A stretch of 64,000 bases of DNA. It comes from Nepenthes gracilis. Lineage: Eukaryota > Streptophyta > Magnoliopsida > Caryophyllales > Nepenthaceae. A program made the translations under genes and the position numbers. This document shows positions 1 through 9,792 of the stretch, one piece after another (the stretch's first letter is position 1; each line of letters begins with the position of its first letter). The notes below the pieces were generated by a model that had not been told where the DNA came from, ran no database searches, and saw only the letters and a program-made list of their open reading frames with translations. The stretch lies in contig BSYO01000024.1 of assembly GCA_033239525.1 (NCBI GenBank), forward strand, positions 8,827,991 to 8,891,990, read 5' to 3'.

Positions 1-100
1 GAACCTTATAGATGGGTCAATGGCGAATGAGCTTACAGCGAGTTAGTGGGTGGCTTTACGAATAGTGGGTAGAAATTAGTATGTAGAGGATCATAATAAG

Positions 101-112
101 TCTCTGATACCA
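101..112 (-). promoter_or_regulatory. Primer-binding site next to LTR W
   Basis: Read on the minus strand this is TGGTATCAGAGA, matching the plant initiator tRNA-Met primer site TGGTATCAGAG. It sits four bases to the left of LTR W, so a retroelement interior lies to the left, mostly outside the window. Confidence 0.75.
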
Positions 113-116
113 AATT

Positions 117-558
117 TGATGCAAGAAAGAGGAAATGAGGGAAGGAGAAGAAAAAAATTAGAAGAAGGAAAAGAAATAGGATAAGTAAATGAAGAGAAGA
201 GAAGTTGAGATCAATAGAGAAAAAAAAATCATAATTACTTGATATTTATTTAACTCATCAATAATATCTTCAACATTAGAGATATAAACTTTATATACAG
301 AAATCTTACTCCTAAGTTAATTAGAAAATGAATATAATTTACTGACTAACGACATCTCAAAATGAAAAAATAATATGACGTAATTACATAAAATAAAATA
401 TTATCAAATAAAAGCTTTTAAAATTTAATAAAATAAAATCTCTAATTAAATAAAATAAAATAAAAATAAAAATTCACTAAATATCAAATCACTTAATTTA
501 GAATGTTTCTGACGTCATTAATTTAGTAATAGCAACTTGGATATGTCATATTTTCACA
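117..558 (-). repeat. LTR W, minus-strand retrotransposon LTR
   Basis: The segment has TG...CA ends on either strand. A tRNA-Met primer site lies immediately to its left and a polypurine tract immediately to its right (both read on the minus strand). It is AT-rich with no coding sequence. An LTR flanked by a primer site on one side and a polypurine tract on the other should have element interiors on both sides, so this is the shared LTR of a tandem element or the junction of two copies. The family was not identified. Confidence 0.65.
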
Positions 559-602
559 TCCCCCTCAAGATGGAAAGTAAAGATTTCTTTACTTTCCATC
601 TT
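559..602 (-). other. Polypurine tract and perfect hairpin
   Basis: Read on the minus strand, 559-570 is a polypurine tract (TCTTGAGGGGGA) touching the end of LTR W, where plus-strand DNA synthesis would be primed. Overlapping it is a perfect inverted repeat, arms 567-583 and 586-602 (17 bp each) with a 2-base loop. Confidence 0.7.
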
Positions 603-988
603 GGCAATGAAAGAATGAGTATGAAAAGAGAAAAATCAGGATGTAAGAACAGAAATTGAATATGAAACAGAGTAATCAAAGATGAAAAATTCAAAGAAAT
701 TTTAGATTTTTGTATTTTTGTGATATGAAGAAAGAAAAATCAAATGTCAAAGGATAAAATTTGAATTGCAAAAGCTAAAACTTGAAATGACAGCACGAAC
801 AAAATTTGATGAGGGATTGTTAACAAATCTATGCACAAATTGTGTCTAGAAGATGGAATATGTATTTTGAATGATAATGCAGAACAAAATGTGTTCTTGA
901 TGGGCATGCGGGGATAAGGACAATGTGTACGAAGGGGGCAAATACAAGATGACGACTTGTGTTGCTTTTCTGAGTCATGAAACAGCAC
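603..988 (-). other. Interior remnant of the old W element
   Basis: AT-rich sequence between the W polypurine tract and the copia insertion. It should be the 3-prime interior of the minus-strand element whose LTR is 117-558. Short open frames occur on the minus strand, but I recognise no domain in them. The same host sequence should resume at 6605 on the other side of the copia insertion, because the AATGG target duplication links the two ends. Confidence 0.4.
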
Positions 989-993
989 AATGG
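989..993. repeat. Target-site duplication AATGG (left)
   Basis: AATGG directly precedes the left LTR end at 994 and recurs at 6605-6609, as expected for integrase-mediated insertion. Confidence 0.9.
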
Positions 994-1711
994 TGTTAGA
1001 ATTAAATACTTATTTAAACCGTAAAAAAACACGTAGCAGATGATAGCATGTACACAATAAACAACCACAAACAATAAATGCACGATTTTTACGTGGAAAA
1101 CTCTCTATGAAATGAGGGAGAAAAACCACAGGGCACAGAGTCCGAAATTTTCACTAGTAATAGTTGATCGGTTACACAAACCCCAAATCACAAGAATCAA
1201 TATCAACTAACTTTGCACAACCCGTACAAGAAATATAAAGAATAAGAGTAGAGATAAAACCCGATAGATATTATTCTCAGTAGCAATAATTTCATACGTG
1301 TAATTACTGAAGACTAGAACTTAATTGCAAACCCAAATGGAGACTTAAATCATCATCTTCTCCTTCTTATCTTTCTTTTTCTTCTCTGGAACGGCGCTCA
1401 AAATTGATTGGGATAACCTAAAAATGCAAAGTGCGCGTTTTATATAATAGGCGCACGCTTGAGCGCTCGTCGAGCGCGCATCGGGCACAGGCTCGCGCTC
1501 AAGCGCCATTCGGGTGCATAGCGAGCGGCATGCTATTGGAATTTGGGCTTGAGCGACATTCAGGCAAGCAGTCGAGCGGGGGCTTACTAGAAACGCGGCT
1601 CGAGCGCACAACAGGCACAACTCGAGCCTTCTTTATGCGGTGAGAATATTTACCTCCATTCGCCACATCAAATGGGTATGGGTTCACACGGGAGTAACCC
1701 ATAACCCAACA
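994..1711 (-). repeat. 3-prime LTR of copia-1
   Basis: 718 bp, starting TGTTAGAATT and ending CCCAACA in plus orientation. On the minus strand it carries a TATATAAA box (1438-1445). This is followed by a stretch (about 1450-1600) rich in the palindrome-like motif GCTCGAGCGC and its variants. It is aligned end to end with 5879-6604. Confidence 0.92.
1438..1445 (-). promoter_or_regulatory. TATA box of copia-1 3-prime LTR
   Basis: TATATAAA on the minus strand, conserved in the other LTR at 6333-6340, and therefore likely the core promoter of this LTR family. Confidence 0.6.
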
Positions 1712-1723
1712 AATTTTTCCTCA
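1712..1723 (-). other. Polypurine tract of copia-1
   Basis: Minus-strand reading TGAGGAAAAATT directly precedes the 3-prime LTR and is the expected plus-strand primer. Confidence 0.75.
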
Positions 1724-1724
1724 T

Positions 1725-2499
1725 GACCGTGTGGGGCCATTCATTGTCATCCCAGTAATTGAACAGTAAGTTTCAAGCTTCCCCTTTTGTAATGCCTTGG
1801 TCATCATATCTGATCCATTCTCCTCGATTTCGATCTTTTCCAGCACCAGCAAACCTGTGTCAATAACATTCCGCACCCATTGATACCTCACATCGTTATG
1901 CTTTGATTTGACGTGAAAAGACGAGTTCTTACTAAGATGAATCGCACTTTAATTATCGCAAAACAACAAATATCGTTTTTGCTTGAGACCAAGTTCCCGA
2001 ATGAATTTATTCATCTATAGCATCTCTTTGCTTGCCTCCGTAATAGCAATGAATTTCGCTTCAGTAGTGGAGAGAGCAACACACCTCTACAATCTTGATT
2101 GCCAAGAAACGGCTCCTCCCGCAAATATGACTAAATATCCCGAAGTAGATTTCCGTGAGTCGACATCACCTGCCATATCTGCATCAGTATATCCACCAGA
2201 AGGGGCACGTTGCTTGCAAAGCATAAACACAGTTTAGAAGTTCCTCGGAGATACTTTAGAATCTATTTTACCGCAGACCAATACTCATTACCTAGATTTG
2301 ACAGGAATCGACTGACCACTCTAACAGCATAAGCTATATCTGGCATCGTACATACTATGGCATACATTAGGCTACCCATGGCTGAAGAATAGGGTATGCC
2401 TTTCATGCATGCCTTTTTATCTTCGGTAGAAGGATATTGACAGTTGCTCAACTTGAAGTGATTGGCCAACGGTGTGCTCACTGATTTTGACTTTTCCAT
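1725..2499 (-). pseudogene. copia-1 RNase H domain and pol C-terminus
   Basis: The end of the copia pol polyprotein. RNase H would remove the RNA strand of the RNA-DNA hybrid during reverse transcription. The first part (2263-2499) is open and holds the conserved stretch before RNase H, with MEKSKSVSTPLANHF and SLMYAIVCTMPDIAYAV. After a break the RNase H core continues as GYTDADMAGD (catalytic Asp codons near 2177-2188) and ALSTTEA (2051-2077). A C-to-T change makes a TAA stop at 1949-1951 where CDNQSA is normal. The frame runs to about 1730, ending with CSITGMTMNG just before the polypurine tract. The domain is recognisable but inactive as it stands. Confidence 0.85.
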
Positions 2500-2599
2500 G
2501 TTGAAACGTCAAAGCATTTTCTCCACATAACTCTCTTGTGACATCCATAGCTTCCTTGATTTGCAGTCGTAAAAAATTCTAATTTCCAAAATTTACTTC

Positions 2600-3620
2600 G
2601 CCGATCCAAAATCTTTCATAGCGAAGGACTTCCCAAGCTGTCACTTTAACTCCATGATCCGAGAAGTATTACGCCTAACAATTAGCATATCATCCACATA
2701 GAGTAAAAGAACAACAAAATCATCCGCTGAAAAGGTCTGAACAAAAACACAATGATCCGAGGTCGTCTTCTAATAGCCTTAATTTACCAGGACAGATTCA
2801 AACTTCCTATACCATTGCCTTGGTGCTTGTTTCAATCCACACAGACTTTTCTTGAGATGACACACTAAGTTCTCATTTTCCTTGACTAGGAATCACTCTG
2901 GTTGCTCAATGTAGATTTCTTCTTCAAGATCACCGTGAAGAAATGTCGTCCGCACATCCATCTGTTCTACCTCCAGGTCAAGAATAGCAGCTAGCCTGAG
3001 CACCACTCGAATAGAAGACATCTTTACCACTGGTGCAAAGATCTCGTTGAAGTCAATACCCTTTCGTTGATTGAAACCCTTCACAACCAGTCTCACTTTG
3101 TACCTCGGTTGTGAGCTATTTTCATCTATCTTCAACCTGAAGACCCACTTGTTCTTCAATGCTAGTCTTCCATTTGGCAGCCTCGTCAACTCAAACGTGT
3201 GATTTTCATGCAGCGATGCCATCTCTTTTCGTATAGCTTCCATCCACTCCACCTTATGTTTGTCCTCCATTGCTTCTTCAAAGCATTCAGGCTCTCCTCC
3301 ATCTATGAGTAACACATACTCCTCGGCTGACAGACGAGTAGAGGGTCTTCGATCTCTCGTGGATCTTCAGAGTGGAACAGTCTCGATAGGTTCGGCAGTA
3401 TCAGGAGGAATAGCCTTATCCTCATCTCTATCGGGCACTGCAGTCTCATGATCTTCTTCATCTTCAGCATTGCCTTGACTTTCACTCTAATGATGAACGG
3501 GTGCCGGCATAAGATCTGAATCATATGCCCAACTGTCATCATTCTTGGAGACAGACTCTGAACCTTTGCCGATATCCTCTATAGTCTCATTCATTACAAA
3601 CACGACATCTCTAGATCGAA
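2600..3620 (-). pseudogene. copia-1 reverse transcriptase domain
   Basis: RVT_2-type reverse transcriptase, which would copy element RNA into cDNA. The open part (2893-3315) includes NGRLALKNKWVFRLK, FNEIFAPVVKMSSIRVV and QMDVRTTFLHGDLEEEIY, all typical of copia. Downstream, after a frame break, the catalytic box YVDD is intact at 2689-2700 in the context LLLYVDDMLI. The upstream part (3321-3620) is an acidic, low-similarity linker between integrase and reverse transcriptase that varies in this family. The core is well conserved, but stops between 2500 and 2890 separate it from RNase H. Confidence 0.88.
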
Positions 3621-3822
3621 CTAGCTTCTTTTCAATCGGATCATACAGTCAATATCCAAACTTATCTTCCCCGTAACCAAGAAATATACACTGTCTGGTC
3701 TTTGACTCCAGCTTGGTCCTTTCATCCTTGGGAACGTGAATAAAAACCTTACATCCAAATACCCCAAGTGATCATAGGATACATCTTTTCCAATCCATAT
3801 CTTTTCAGGTACTTCTCCATTC

Positions 3823-3997
3823 AAGGTACCGTACGATGACAAATTGACAACATGAGCCACAGCCCTCAAGGCTTCCCATTTAAGGTACCGTACGGTGACA
3901 AATTGACAATATGAGCCACAGCCCTCAAGGTTTCCCATTCAAGGTACCGTACGGTGACAAATTGACAACATGAGTCACAGCCCTCAAGGCTTCCCCC
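3823..3997 (-). repeat. 59-bp tandem triplication inside copia-1 pol
   Basis: Three copies of a 59-bp unit (3823-3881, 3882-3940, 3941-3997) beginning AAGGTACCGTACG. They lie over the end of integrase and the start of the linker, and the unit encodes the family segment EALRAVxHVVNLS. The two extra copies add 118 bp, which is not a multiple of three, so the frame is broken here. The copies differ by only a few bases. Confidence 0.95.
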
Positions 3998-4541
3998 AAA
4001 ACGAGCCAGGGAGCTTCGCCTCTGAAAGCACACATCGAACCCTCTCCATTAACGTCCCATTTATCTGTTCGGCTACCCCATTTAGTTGCGGTGTCTTCGG
4101 TGGAGTCTTCTGATGACGAATTCCATGAGATCGGCAATACTCATCAAACACTCCGATGTACTCCACACCATTATCACTTCTGATGCATTTCAATTTCTTC
4201 CCCGTTTTTCTCTCAACCAAGGCATGAAAACGTTTGAAGAATATGAAAGCTTGATCCTTCGATTTCAGCGGATACACCCATAGTTTTTGAAAACAGTCAA
4301 CAATAAATGTGATGAAATAAAGTGCTCCTCCAAGAGTCTTCACTTTGAACAGGCTACATAAGTCGGTGTGGACCAATTCAAGAAGATCAGTCTTCCTTAT
4401 AGATGAATTGCCATTAAATGAAATCCGCCGTTGCTTTCCAGCCATGCAATGAGAACAAGTCTTCAGTTGAACTGTTTTTACACCCCGAAGGCAATTTTTT
4501 CTGGCTAAACAGTTCAGGCCCTTCTCACCCATGTGACTCAA
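3984..4541 (-). pseudogene. copia-1 integrase core
   Basis: Retroviral-type integrase, which would join cDNA ends to the host chromosome. The first 60 codons hold the pre-integrase region with CSHCMAGKQ of the HHCC finger. The catalytic core follows with Asp in VHTDLCS, Asp in IRSDNGVEY and Glu in NGVAEQINGT, so the D,D,E triad is present. This stretch is open without a stop. It is the best preserved piece of the element, but its C-terminal continuation is disrupted by the 59-bp triplication. The start given is only the first Met of an internal open stretch. Confidence 0.88.
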
Positions 4542-4638
4542 CCAACAGTGCTACAAATTTGAAAGCTCCTCATCTCTAGCAACATGCATATCTCCTACTG
4601 CAATCAAGGCTTGCAACATATAAAAGTTGAAAACTTTT

Positions 4639-4995
4639 CTATCCCGAGCCACAACTAGAGACCCCTCTAGTTAGCTTCCATACTCCTGCGCAGAACGTGC
4701 TACAAAAGCTCTCATCATCAAGCTTGCTAGCCGAGATCAGATTCAGTGGAATATCCGGGAAATGTCTACCATCCCTCAACAGTAACTTGGTTCCATTATT
4801 TTTGGTGAGACACATATCACCATAGCCAGCAATGTAGGACATACCTTCATTGCCCATTTTCAACACTCCAAAATCACCAGGAGTGTATGATGTGAAGAAC
4901 TCTTTCCATGACATGACATGAAGTGAAACACCACTATCCACCACCCAACTTGTCTCAAAATTAGCCAGATTTACCACCCCATCCTCCTGACACAC
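4639..4995 (-). pseudogene. copia-1 protease domain
   Basis: An aspartic protease of the copia type, which would cut the polyprotein. The active-site motif is WVVDSGVSLHV, so the D-S-G triad is intact. The usual downstream pattern follows, with MGNEGMSYIAGYGDMCL and PLNLISASKLD. The domain ends in a run-on tail without the expected join to the pre-integrase domain, which points to a frameshift or stop near 4560-4640. Gag lies immediately upstream (right). Confidence 0.85.
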
Positions 4996-5019
4996 TAGCC
5001 AAAGATCACTCCCGGTAAC

Positions 5020-5808
5020 AACAGTAGCTCTTTCTTCGTCTCGAGTCTTGTCAACATTCTTCTCGTTACTCTCAGTATTCTCTCGCTTTCACTTGTAGCG
5101 ATGTTTCTTGATGTGTCTCTTCTTTCCACAATGATGGCACTTGAGGTTCTGATACCTCGATCTGGATTTACTTTAGCCCTTCTCTGCAGGCTTAGGACCA
5201 CGCCCTTTATTTCTTCTCCGTGACTCAGAGACTAACACTTCAGAGTGCATAGAGGAAGTACCCTGTAATCGACGTCTCATCTCTTCATTCGACACCGCTC
5301 CCTTTGCTATCTCAAGAGTTACCACGCCATTTAGAGCTGAATTGGCGACAGTAATTCTTACCACTTCCCAGGAGTCCGGTAAAGTAGTTAGAAGCCACAA
5401 ACCTAGTAGTTCATTATCAAATTTTATACCCATGCCACTCAATTAGTCAACACATCCTTGAAACTCATTTAAGTGATCGGCGACAGACGAGCCCTTATTG
5501 TACCTCACTTGTATAAGCTTCATCAAGTGAAATAATTTATTATTACCGGTCTTTGAGGTATAGAGTGTTTCAAGTTTCTGCCACAAAGTCCTTGCATGTG
5601 TCTCATTCTGGATGCGATTATATATATTATCATTCACAAATTGTCTAATATAACCACAAACTTGTTCATACTCAAATGCCCAATCCTCCTTGGACTTTGA
5701 TTATGGTTTTTGCTACACAAAAATCGGATGGTGTATCAATTTCACAAACAGCAAGTCCTTCATCTTGTTGCACCAAATATCATAGTTCGTACCATTCAAA
5801 CACATCAT
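5020..5808 (-). pseudogene. copia-1 gag
   Basis: UBN2-type copia gag, the nucleocapsid precursor. The likely start is one of two adjacent ATG codons at 5803-5808, 58-76 bases downstream of the primer site, giving MMCLNGTNYDIW. Typical blocks are ETHARTLWQKLETLY, DHLNEFQG and LLTTLPDSWE. There are in-frame stops near 5700 and at about 5440. The zinc knuckle at 5098-5139 reads CHHCGKKRHIKKHR, so the fourth ligand is Arg in place of Cys, a single base change (TGC to CGC). It is therefore a broken gag with a damaged RNA-binding knuckle. Confidence 0.88.
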
Positions 5809-5865
5809 CTTATTTCCGACCTCCATCAATTCAAACAAGTCACAATACCCAACACAAACCAAAAT

Positions 5866-5876
5866 ATCTGATACCA
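5866..5876 (-). promoter_or_regulatory. Primer-binding site of copia-1
   Basis: Minus-strand TGGTATCAGAT, two bases inside the 5-prime LTR, complementary to the 3-prime end of initiator tRNA-Met. Confidence 0.9.
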
Positions 5877-5878
5877 CT

Positions 5879-6604
5879 TGTTAGAACTAAATACTTGTTT
5901 AAACCACGATAAAACACATAGTAAATGATAGCATGCATACAATAAACAAGCACAAACAATAAATGCACGATTTTTACGTGGAAAACTCACTATGAAATAG
6001 GAGAGAAAAAACCACGGGACGCAGAGTCTAAAATTTTTACTAATAATAGTTGATCGGTTACACAAACTCCAAATCACAAGAATCAATATCAACTAACATT
6101 GCACAGCCCGTACAAGAAATATAAAGAGCAAGAGTAGAGATAAAATCCGATAGATGTTCTTCTCAATAGCAAAAACTTCGTACGTGTGATTACCGAAGAC
6201 TGGAACTTGATTGCAAACCCAAACGGAGGCTCAAATCTTGATAGCAAAAACTTCTCTCTCTTTTCTCTCTTTTTCTTCTCTGAAACGGCGCTCAAAACTG
6301 ATTGGCATAACCTAAAAATACAAAGTGCGCGTTTTATATAATAGGCGCGCGCTCGAGTACCTGTCGAGCGCGCATCGGGCGCAGGCCCGCACTCGAGCGC
6401 CATTCTGATGCACAGCGAGCGGCATGCTACTGGAATTTGGGCTCGAGCGACATTCAGGCGAGCAGTGAGCGCGGGCTTGCTGGAAACGCTGCTCGAGCGC
6501 CCAACAAGCGCAACTCAAGCCTTCTTTATGCGGTGAGAATATCTACCTCCATCCACCACATCAAGTGGGTATGGACCCACATGGGAGTGAACCATAACAC
6601 AACA
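5879..6604 (-). repeat. 5-prime LTR of copia-1
   Basis: 726 bp, TGTTAGAACT ... CACAACA in plus orientation. It shares the TATATAAA box (6333-6340, minus strand) and the GCTCGAGCGC-rich segment (6350-6510) with the other LTR. Confidence 0.92.
6333..6340 (-). promoter_or_regulatory. TATA box of copia-1 5-prime LTR
   Basis: TATATAAA on the minus strand, at the same relative place as in the other LTR. Because this is the 5-prime LTR, it would drive transcription of the element toward lower coordinates. Confidence 0.65.
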
Positions 6605-6609
6605 AATGG
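6605..6609. repeat. Target-site duplication AATGG (right)
   Basis: The second copy of the AATGG found at 989-993. Confidence 0.9.
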
Positions 6610-7703
6610 CTGCTGAATTAATAGATTTAAAAAATAAAATTTGTAATATGAAAAATAGGCCAAGTCATAGAATCTTGTAATTACAAAATATCCAGTAAAA
6701 ATTTAAAATAATGAGGCATTTTGTCAATGATATGTAAATGAGGCATTTCACCTCTTGATAAAGTTCTATTTTGAAACAATGATACCTAGAGTTGGATCCT
6801 GTGACATGATCCCGGTGTGTGTTTTCCTTGGACAAATTTCCAAGAACAATGATAAAAGAAAATTTTGATGGGCTTAAAATATGTAATATGCTGTGATGAA
6901 GAAGACCTTAGCTGTGCTAATGCTACCATGATACCGATGCTAATCAGGTAGAGTAGATGGATCTTTCCAAAACTGAAGTTGATATTTGTAGTAACAGGAC
7001 GTGTACTAACAATTTGCAGTGAATGATGCGGACTTTGAAGATAGAAAATGATACCATGATGCTGAAACTGATCATGATACCGGAATAACAATGATATGAA
7101 AATAGGAATTTAAAAATGCAAAAAAGCTGAATCTGATGTGAAACATCAGGGAATAGACAAGTAATATCTGATGCTGCAATATTGAAAAATGTGGAATTGA
7201 ATCACCTCTTCTTGAAATAAGAAATAAAATTCAGGATCATGAAGTTACAAAACTTAAAATGCTCCGATACCATATTAGAAATTGACATTGATACCATGTT
7301 AGAAATTGGAAAGATCTCAAATCTTAAATATATGTGCACAAGCACGATGAAGAGGAGGTGATCCAACTAAATTTGGTATGTTTAAATTCCTATCATGATA
7401 GAACAAAACATGATACTCATGGTGCTGAAATCCAGATTATGTAGAAATCAATGCATGGACAGTTATACAGAAGAACAGAGAAGCTGATGCATGAAGTGGA
7501 GCACATCAGTGTCATGTAGCGAGACTTATCAGTACACGGCAGAATTATAGCAGAGGAGCAGAATGGTACATGAACAGTAGAAGAATAACAAAAGCTGAGA
7601 GCATGAAGCATCATATAAATTAATCAGCTCAGTGAGCTGTTGGTGTAATTTTATTCAATCAGAAACTTAATTATACAATGGGTAAATCAACTAATTATAT
7701 AGC
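6610..7703. other. Host sequence, old retroelement interior
   Basis: AT-rich sequence without a recognisable gene, rich in TGATACC and TGATGCTG-like words. At 7266-7308 a 19-bp near-repeat (GATACCATATTAGAAATTG, then GATACCATGTTAGAAATTG) occurs. On the minus strand it reads as an LTR end followed by a primer-site-like TGGTATCGGAGC (7261-7272), so a decayed minus-strand LTR may start here. The sequence continues at 19732 after the gypsy insertion, where similar TGATGCTG words recur. Confidence 0.4.
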
Positions 7704-7708
7704 AGTTG
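7704..7708. repeat. Target-site duplication of gypsy G1 (left)
   Basis: AGTTG before the LTR compared with AGTTC after the 3-prime LTR (19732-19736). Four of five bases match, consistent with a mutated 5-bp duplication. Confidence 0.6.
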
Positions 7709-8129
7709 TGTTATGGGGCTCTTCCATGGTCCCAGGGACACACTCTTGAGACCAATCACAACTACACGAAGGAGTAACCGGACTATCCAACCACCGCTCA
7801 AATTCTACGATTACATTTAGTTTTTGACTGGAACAGTTATTTTTCGTCCACATGAACTGATTACATGAGTTTCCTGTTGAGTTTGTTAATAGTGAATATT
7901 CTCCATACACATGGGCCACACCTGCCGACTTACTATATATAGCAAGAAAGATATTACTCGCCTGTTTCTATCCCTACTTTCCCGTTTCTCACTCACTCTC
8001 TCTCTCCCTCTCTCTCGATCTCGATCTCTCTCGAACCTCGGTTTGACTCTCATTCCCTTCACTCCTCGGCCTGAACTTCCTCTCCCTTATCCTTCTCATC
8101 ATCTTGGCTCCTTGGCTCACCTCGGATCA
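7709..8129 (+). repeat. 5-prime LTR of G1
   Basis: 421 bp, TGTTATGGGG ... GGATCA. Relative to the 3-prime LTR it lacks roughly 90 bp after the CATACAC sequence and about 22 bp near the TATA region. It contains a TATA box and a CT-rich leader. Confidence 0.9.
7934..7941 (+). promoter_or_regulatory. TATA box in G1 5-prime LTR
   Basis: TATATATA, 50-60 bases upstream of a CT-rich tract (about 7988-8036) that would be the start of the transcribed leader. The corresponding site in the 3-prime LTR reads TGTATATGG. Confidence 0.5.
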
Positions 8130-8147
8130 TTGGTGCTCTTATTGAGA
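8130..8147 (+). promoter_or_regulatory. Primer-binding-site position of G1
   Basis: TTGGTGCTCTTATTGAGA directly follows the LTR. This resembles the TTGGTGCTTTCATTGAGAGC found in the same position in many plant chromoviruses. I cannot assign the tRNA. Confidence 0.55.
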
Positions 8148-9349
8148 TGATGGCCAAGGGCATGACGACACAGTACAATCCTTGAAGGAATCGATCTCTC
8201 GACTCAAGGAGATGATGGTCGCTCTACAACAACAATCGGATAGTTTTGCCGCCACTCTACAATATCACTCCGAAGGTATTGCTTCAAATGCTTCCATTAA
8301 TGAACATTTACAGAAATCCCTAGCCAATATTTTTCATCCCTTAGCCCGAATCGAAGCTCAACCTAGGTAGTCTGTCAATCCCCCTTACTTCCTACTCCAT
8401 CCGCATTTATGGCGACCCCAACCACAAATCCCTCACCACCTATACAAACCCTAACTATTTCTCCACATGCGCCGCCTGACTTCCGGTCTGCACCGTCCGT
8501 CCACTTACTTAAACTCGAAATTTCTTTTTTCTCCAGAGACAATGTGCTCGGATGGTTGTTTCAAATTGAACGATTTTTTCATTACCACCTTACACCAGTC
8601 GAACAGAAACTAACAATCCCCTCCTTCTATATGACCAGATCTGCACTCCAATGGTATCAATGGATGCATGCGACCTACCAACTCACGACTTGGGGGGCTT
8701 TCTTTCATGATCTGGAATTGAGGTTTGGCCCTTCCACTTATTCCAATCTAGGGGCCTTGCTGTACAAGCTACGACAGAACTCTACCATAACTGCCCATAT
8801 GAGCGAGTTTGAGGCCTTGTCCACACGAACTATGAGCCTCACCCTTCTGAACCTCATGAATTGCTTTATCTTTGGCCTATAGGACGATATCCGATGTGAG
8901 CTTTTACTGTTAAAACCTCACACATTACCAAAGGCCATTGGAATGGCCAAGTAATGGAGGAAAAATTTGATGCTGCCCGTTCCAATCTCCACCATTCGAC
9001 AACTCCCAAACAACCATATCAGGCTCTAGGAGCTCCTTCACGCCCACACCCATCTCCGTGCTTACATCCAAAACTGCCCATCAAGAGGCTTACCCCGGCT
9101 GAGATGGCAGCTCGATGTGAATGTGGACTTTATTTCAATTGTGATGAACGATTTACTTCAGGCTATCGATGTAGACTTCCTCAGTTCCTATGTATGATTG
9201 CTGAGGAGGAAGACACCTTCATGTCTGAACCACAGTTCACCGACGAAGAAGTCCCTCGTCTTGCACCCCATTCGCCAGATCCTCCTGAACCGGAACCACA
9301 GTTAAACCTACAGGACCCCACTCCCACCATCTGCCTTCATGCTATGTAG
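8145..9349 (+). pseudogene. G1 gag
   Basis: Gypsy gag (Retrotrans_gag family), the capsid-nucleocapsid precursor. An ATG just after the primer site opens a 12-codon frame ended by TGA. The main body then reads in pieces: a coiled-coil-like start (8182-8370), the capsid region (8409-8882), and a C-terminal part (8954-9349). The capsid region shows LGWLFQIERFFHYH, SALQWYQWMHATYQL and AHMSEFEALSTRTM. The zinc knuckle (near 9114-9175) keeps FNCDERFTSGYRC, but the first Cys and the His are both Tyr. Stops at 8370 and 8881 break the frame. Confidence 0.85.
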
Positions 9350-9757
9350 GGTCATTTTGTTCCATCCACATTACGGTTGCAAGGCCAAATTGTTGGACAG
9401 CCTGTCATCATCTTAGTGGACAGCGGCTCCATCCACAACTTCCTTTAAACCCGGGTGGCTAAAAACTTGGGGTTACCTATTCAGCCGTCACAACACCTTA
9501 ATGTCATCGTAGGCAATGGAGACTCATTACATTGCGAGGGAATATGCTCAGACACGCTAGTATCTCTGGACCAATCCAAATTTCATGTGGACCTATACCT
9601 GTCGCCGATTTATGGAGCAGATGCAATCTTTGGGGTTCAATGGCTGGCTACGATCGGTCCTGTATTATTCGACTATGCGGCGTTGTGGATCAGCTTTGAC
9701 AATGTTGGTACACGGCTCACTTTACGTTGGTTCAATCAGCCACTATATTTGCAATGA
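9350..9757 (+). pseudogene. G1 aspartic protease
   Basis: A gypsy retropepsin that would process the polyprotein. The active-site motif ILVDSGSIHNFL has an intact D-S-G (9419-9427). A TAA stop follows at 9447, then the domain continues with VAKNLGLPIQ, VGNGDSLHCEG and ADAIFGVQWLATIGPV, the last matching the conserved ILGxxWL block. A TAG separates it from gag and a TGA separates it from reverse transcriptase. Confidence 0.85.
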
Positions 9758-9792
9758 CTCTGGGACAATTGAGGTGAAGTGAAAGAACTAGA

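Larger units (their letters stand above)
994..6604 (-). mobile_element. Complete Ty1/copia LTR retrotransposon (copia-1)
   Basis: A 5.6-kb element on the minus strand with two similar LTRs (994-1711 and 5879-6604), each with TG...CA ends. The tRNA-Met primer site is at 5866-5876, the polypurine tract at 1712-1723, and the 5-bp target duplication is AATGG. The interior order gag, protease, integrase, reverse transcriptase, RNase H defines the copia superfamily. Residues resemble the plant Tork/TNT1-like lineage (inference). Stops and frameshifts occur in gag, in the protease-integrase stretch and in RNase H, so no full polyprotein can be made. The LTRs differ at many scattered sites, so the insertion is not recent. 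Confidence 0.95.

Noticed and set aside
1431..1702. Open frames in the LTR of copia-1
   Set aside because: They follow the GCTCGAGCGC repeats in a GC-rich LTR segment and do not persist in the other LTR.
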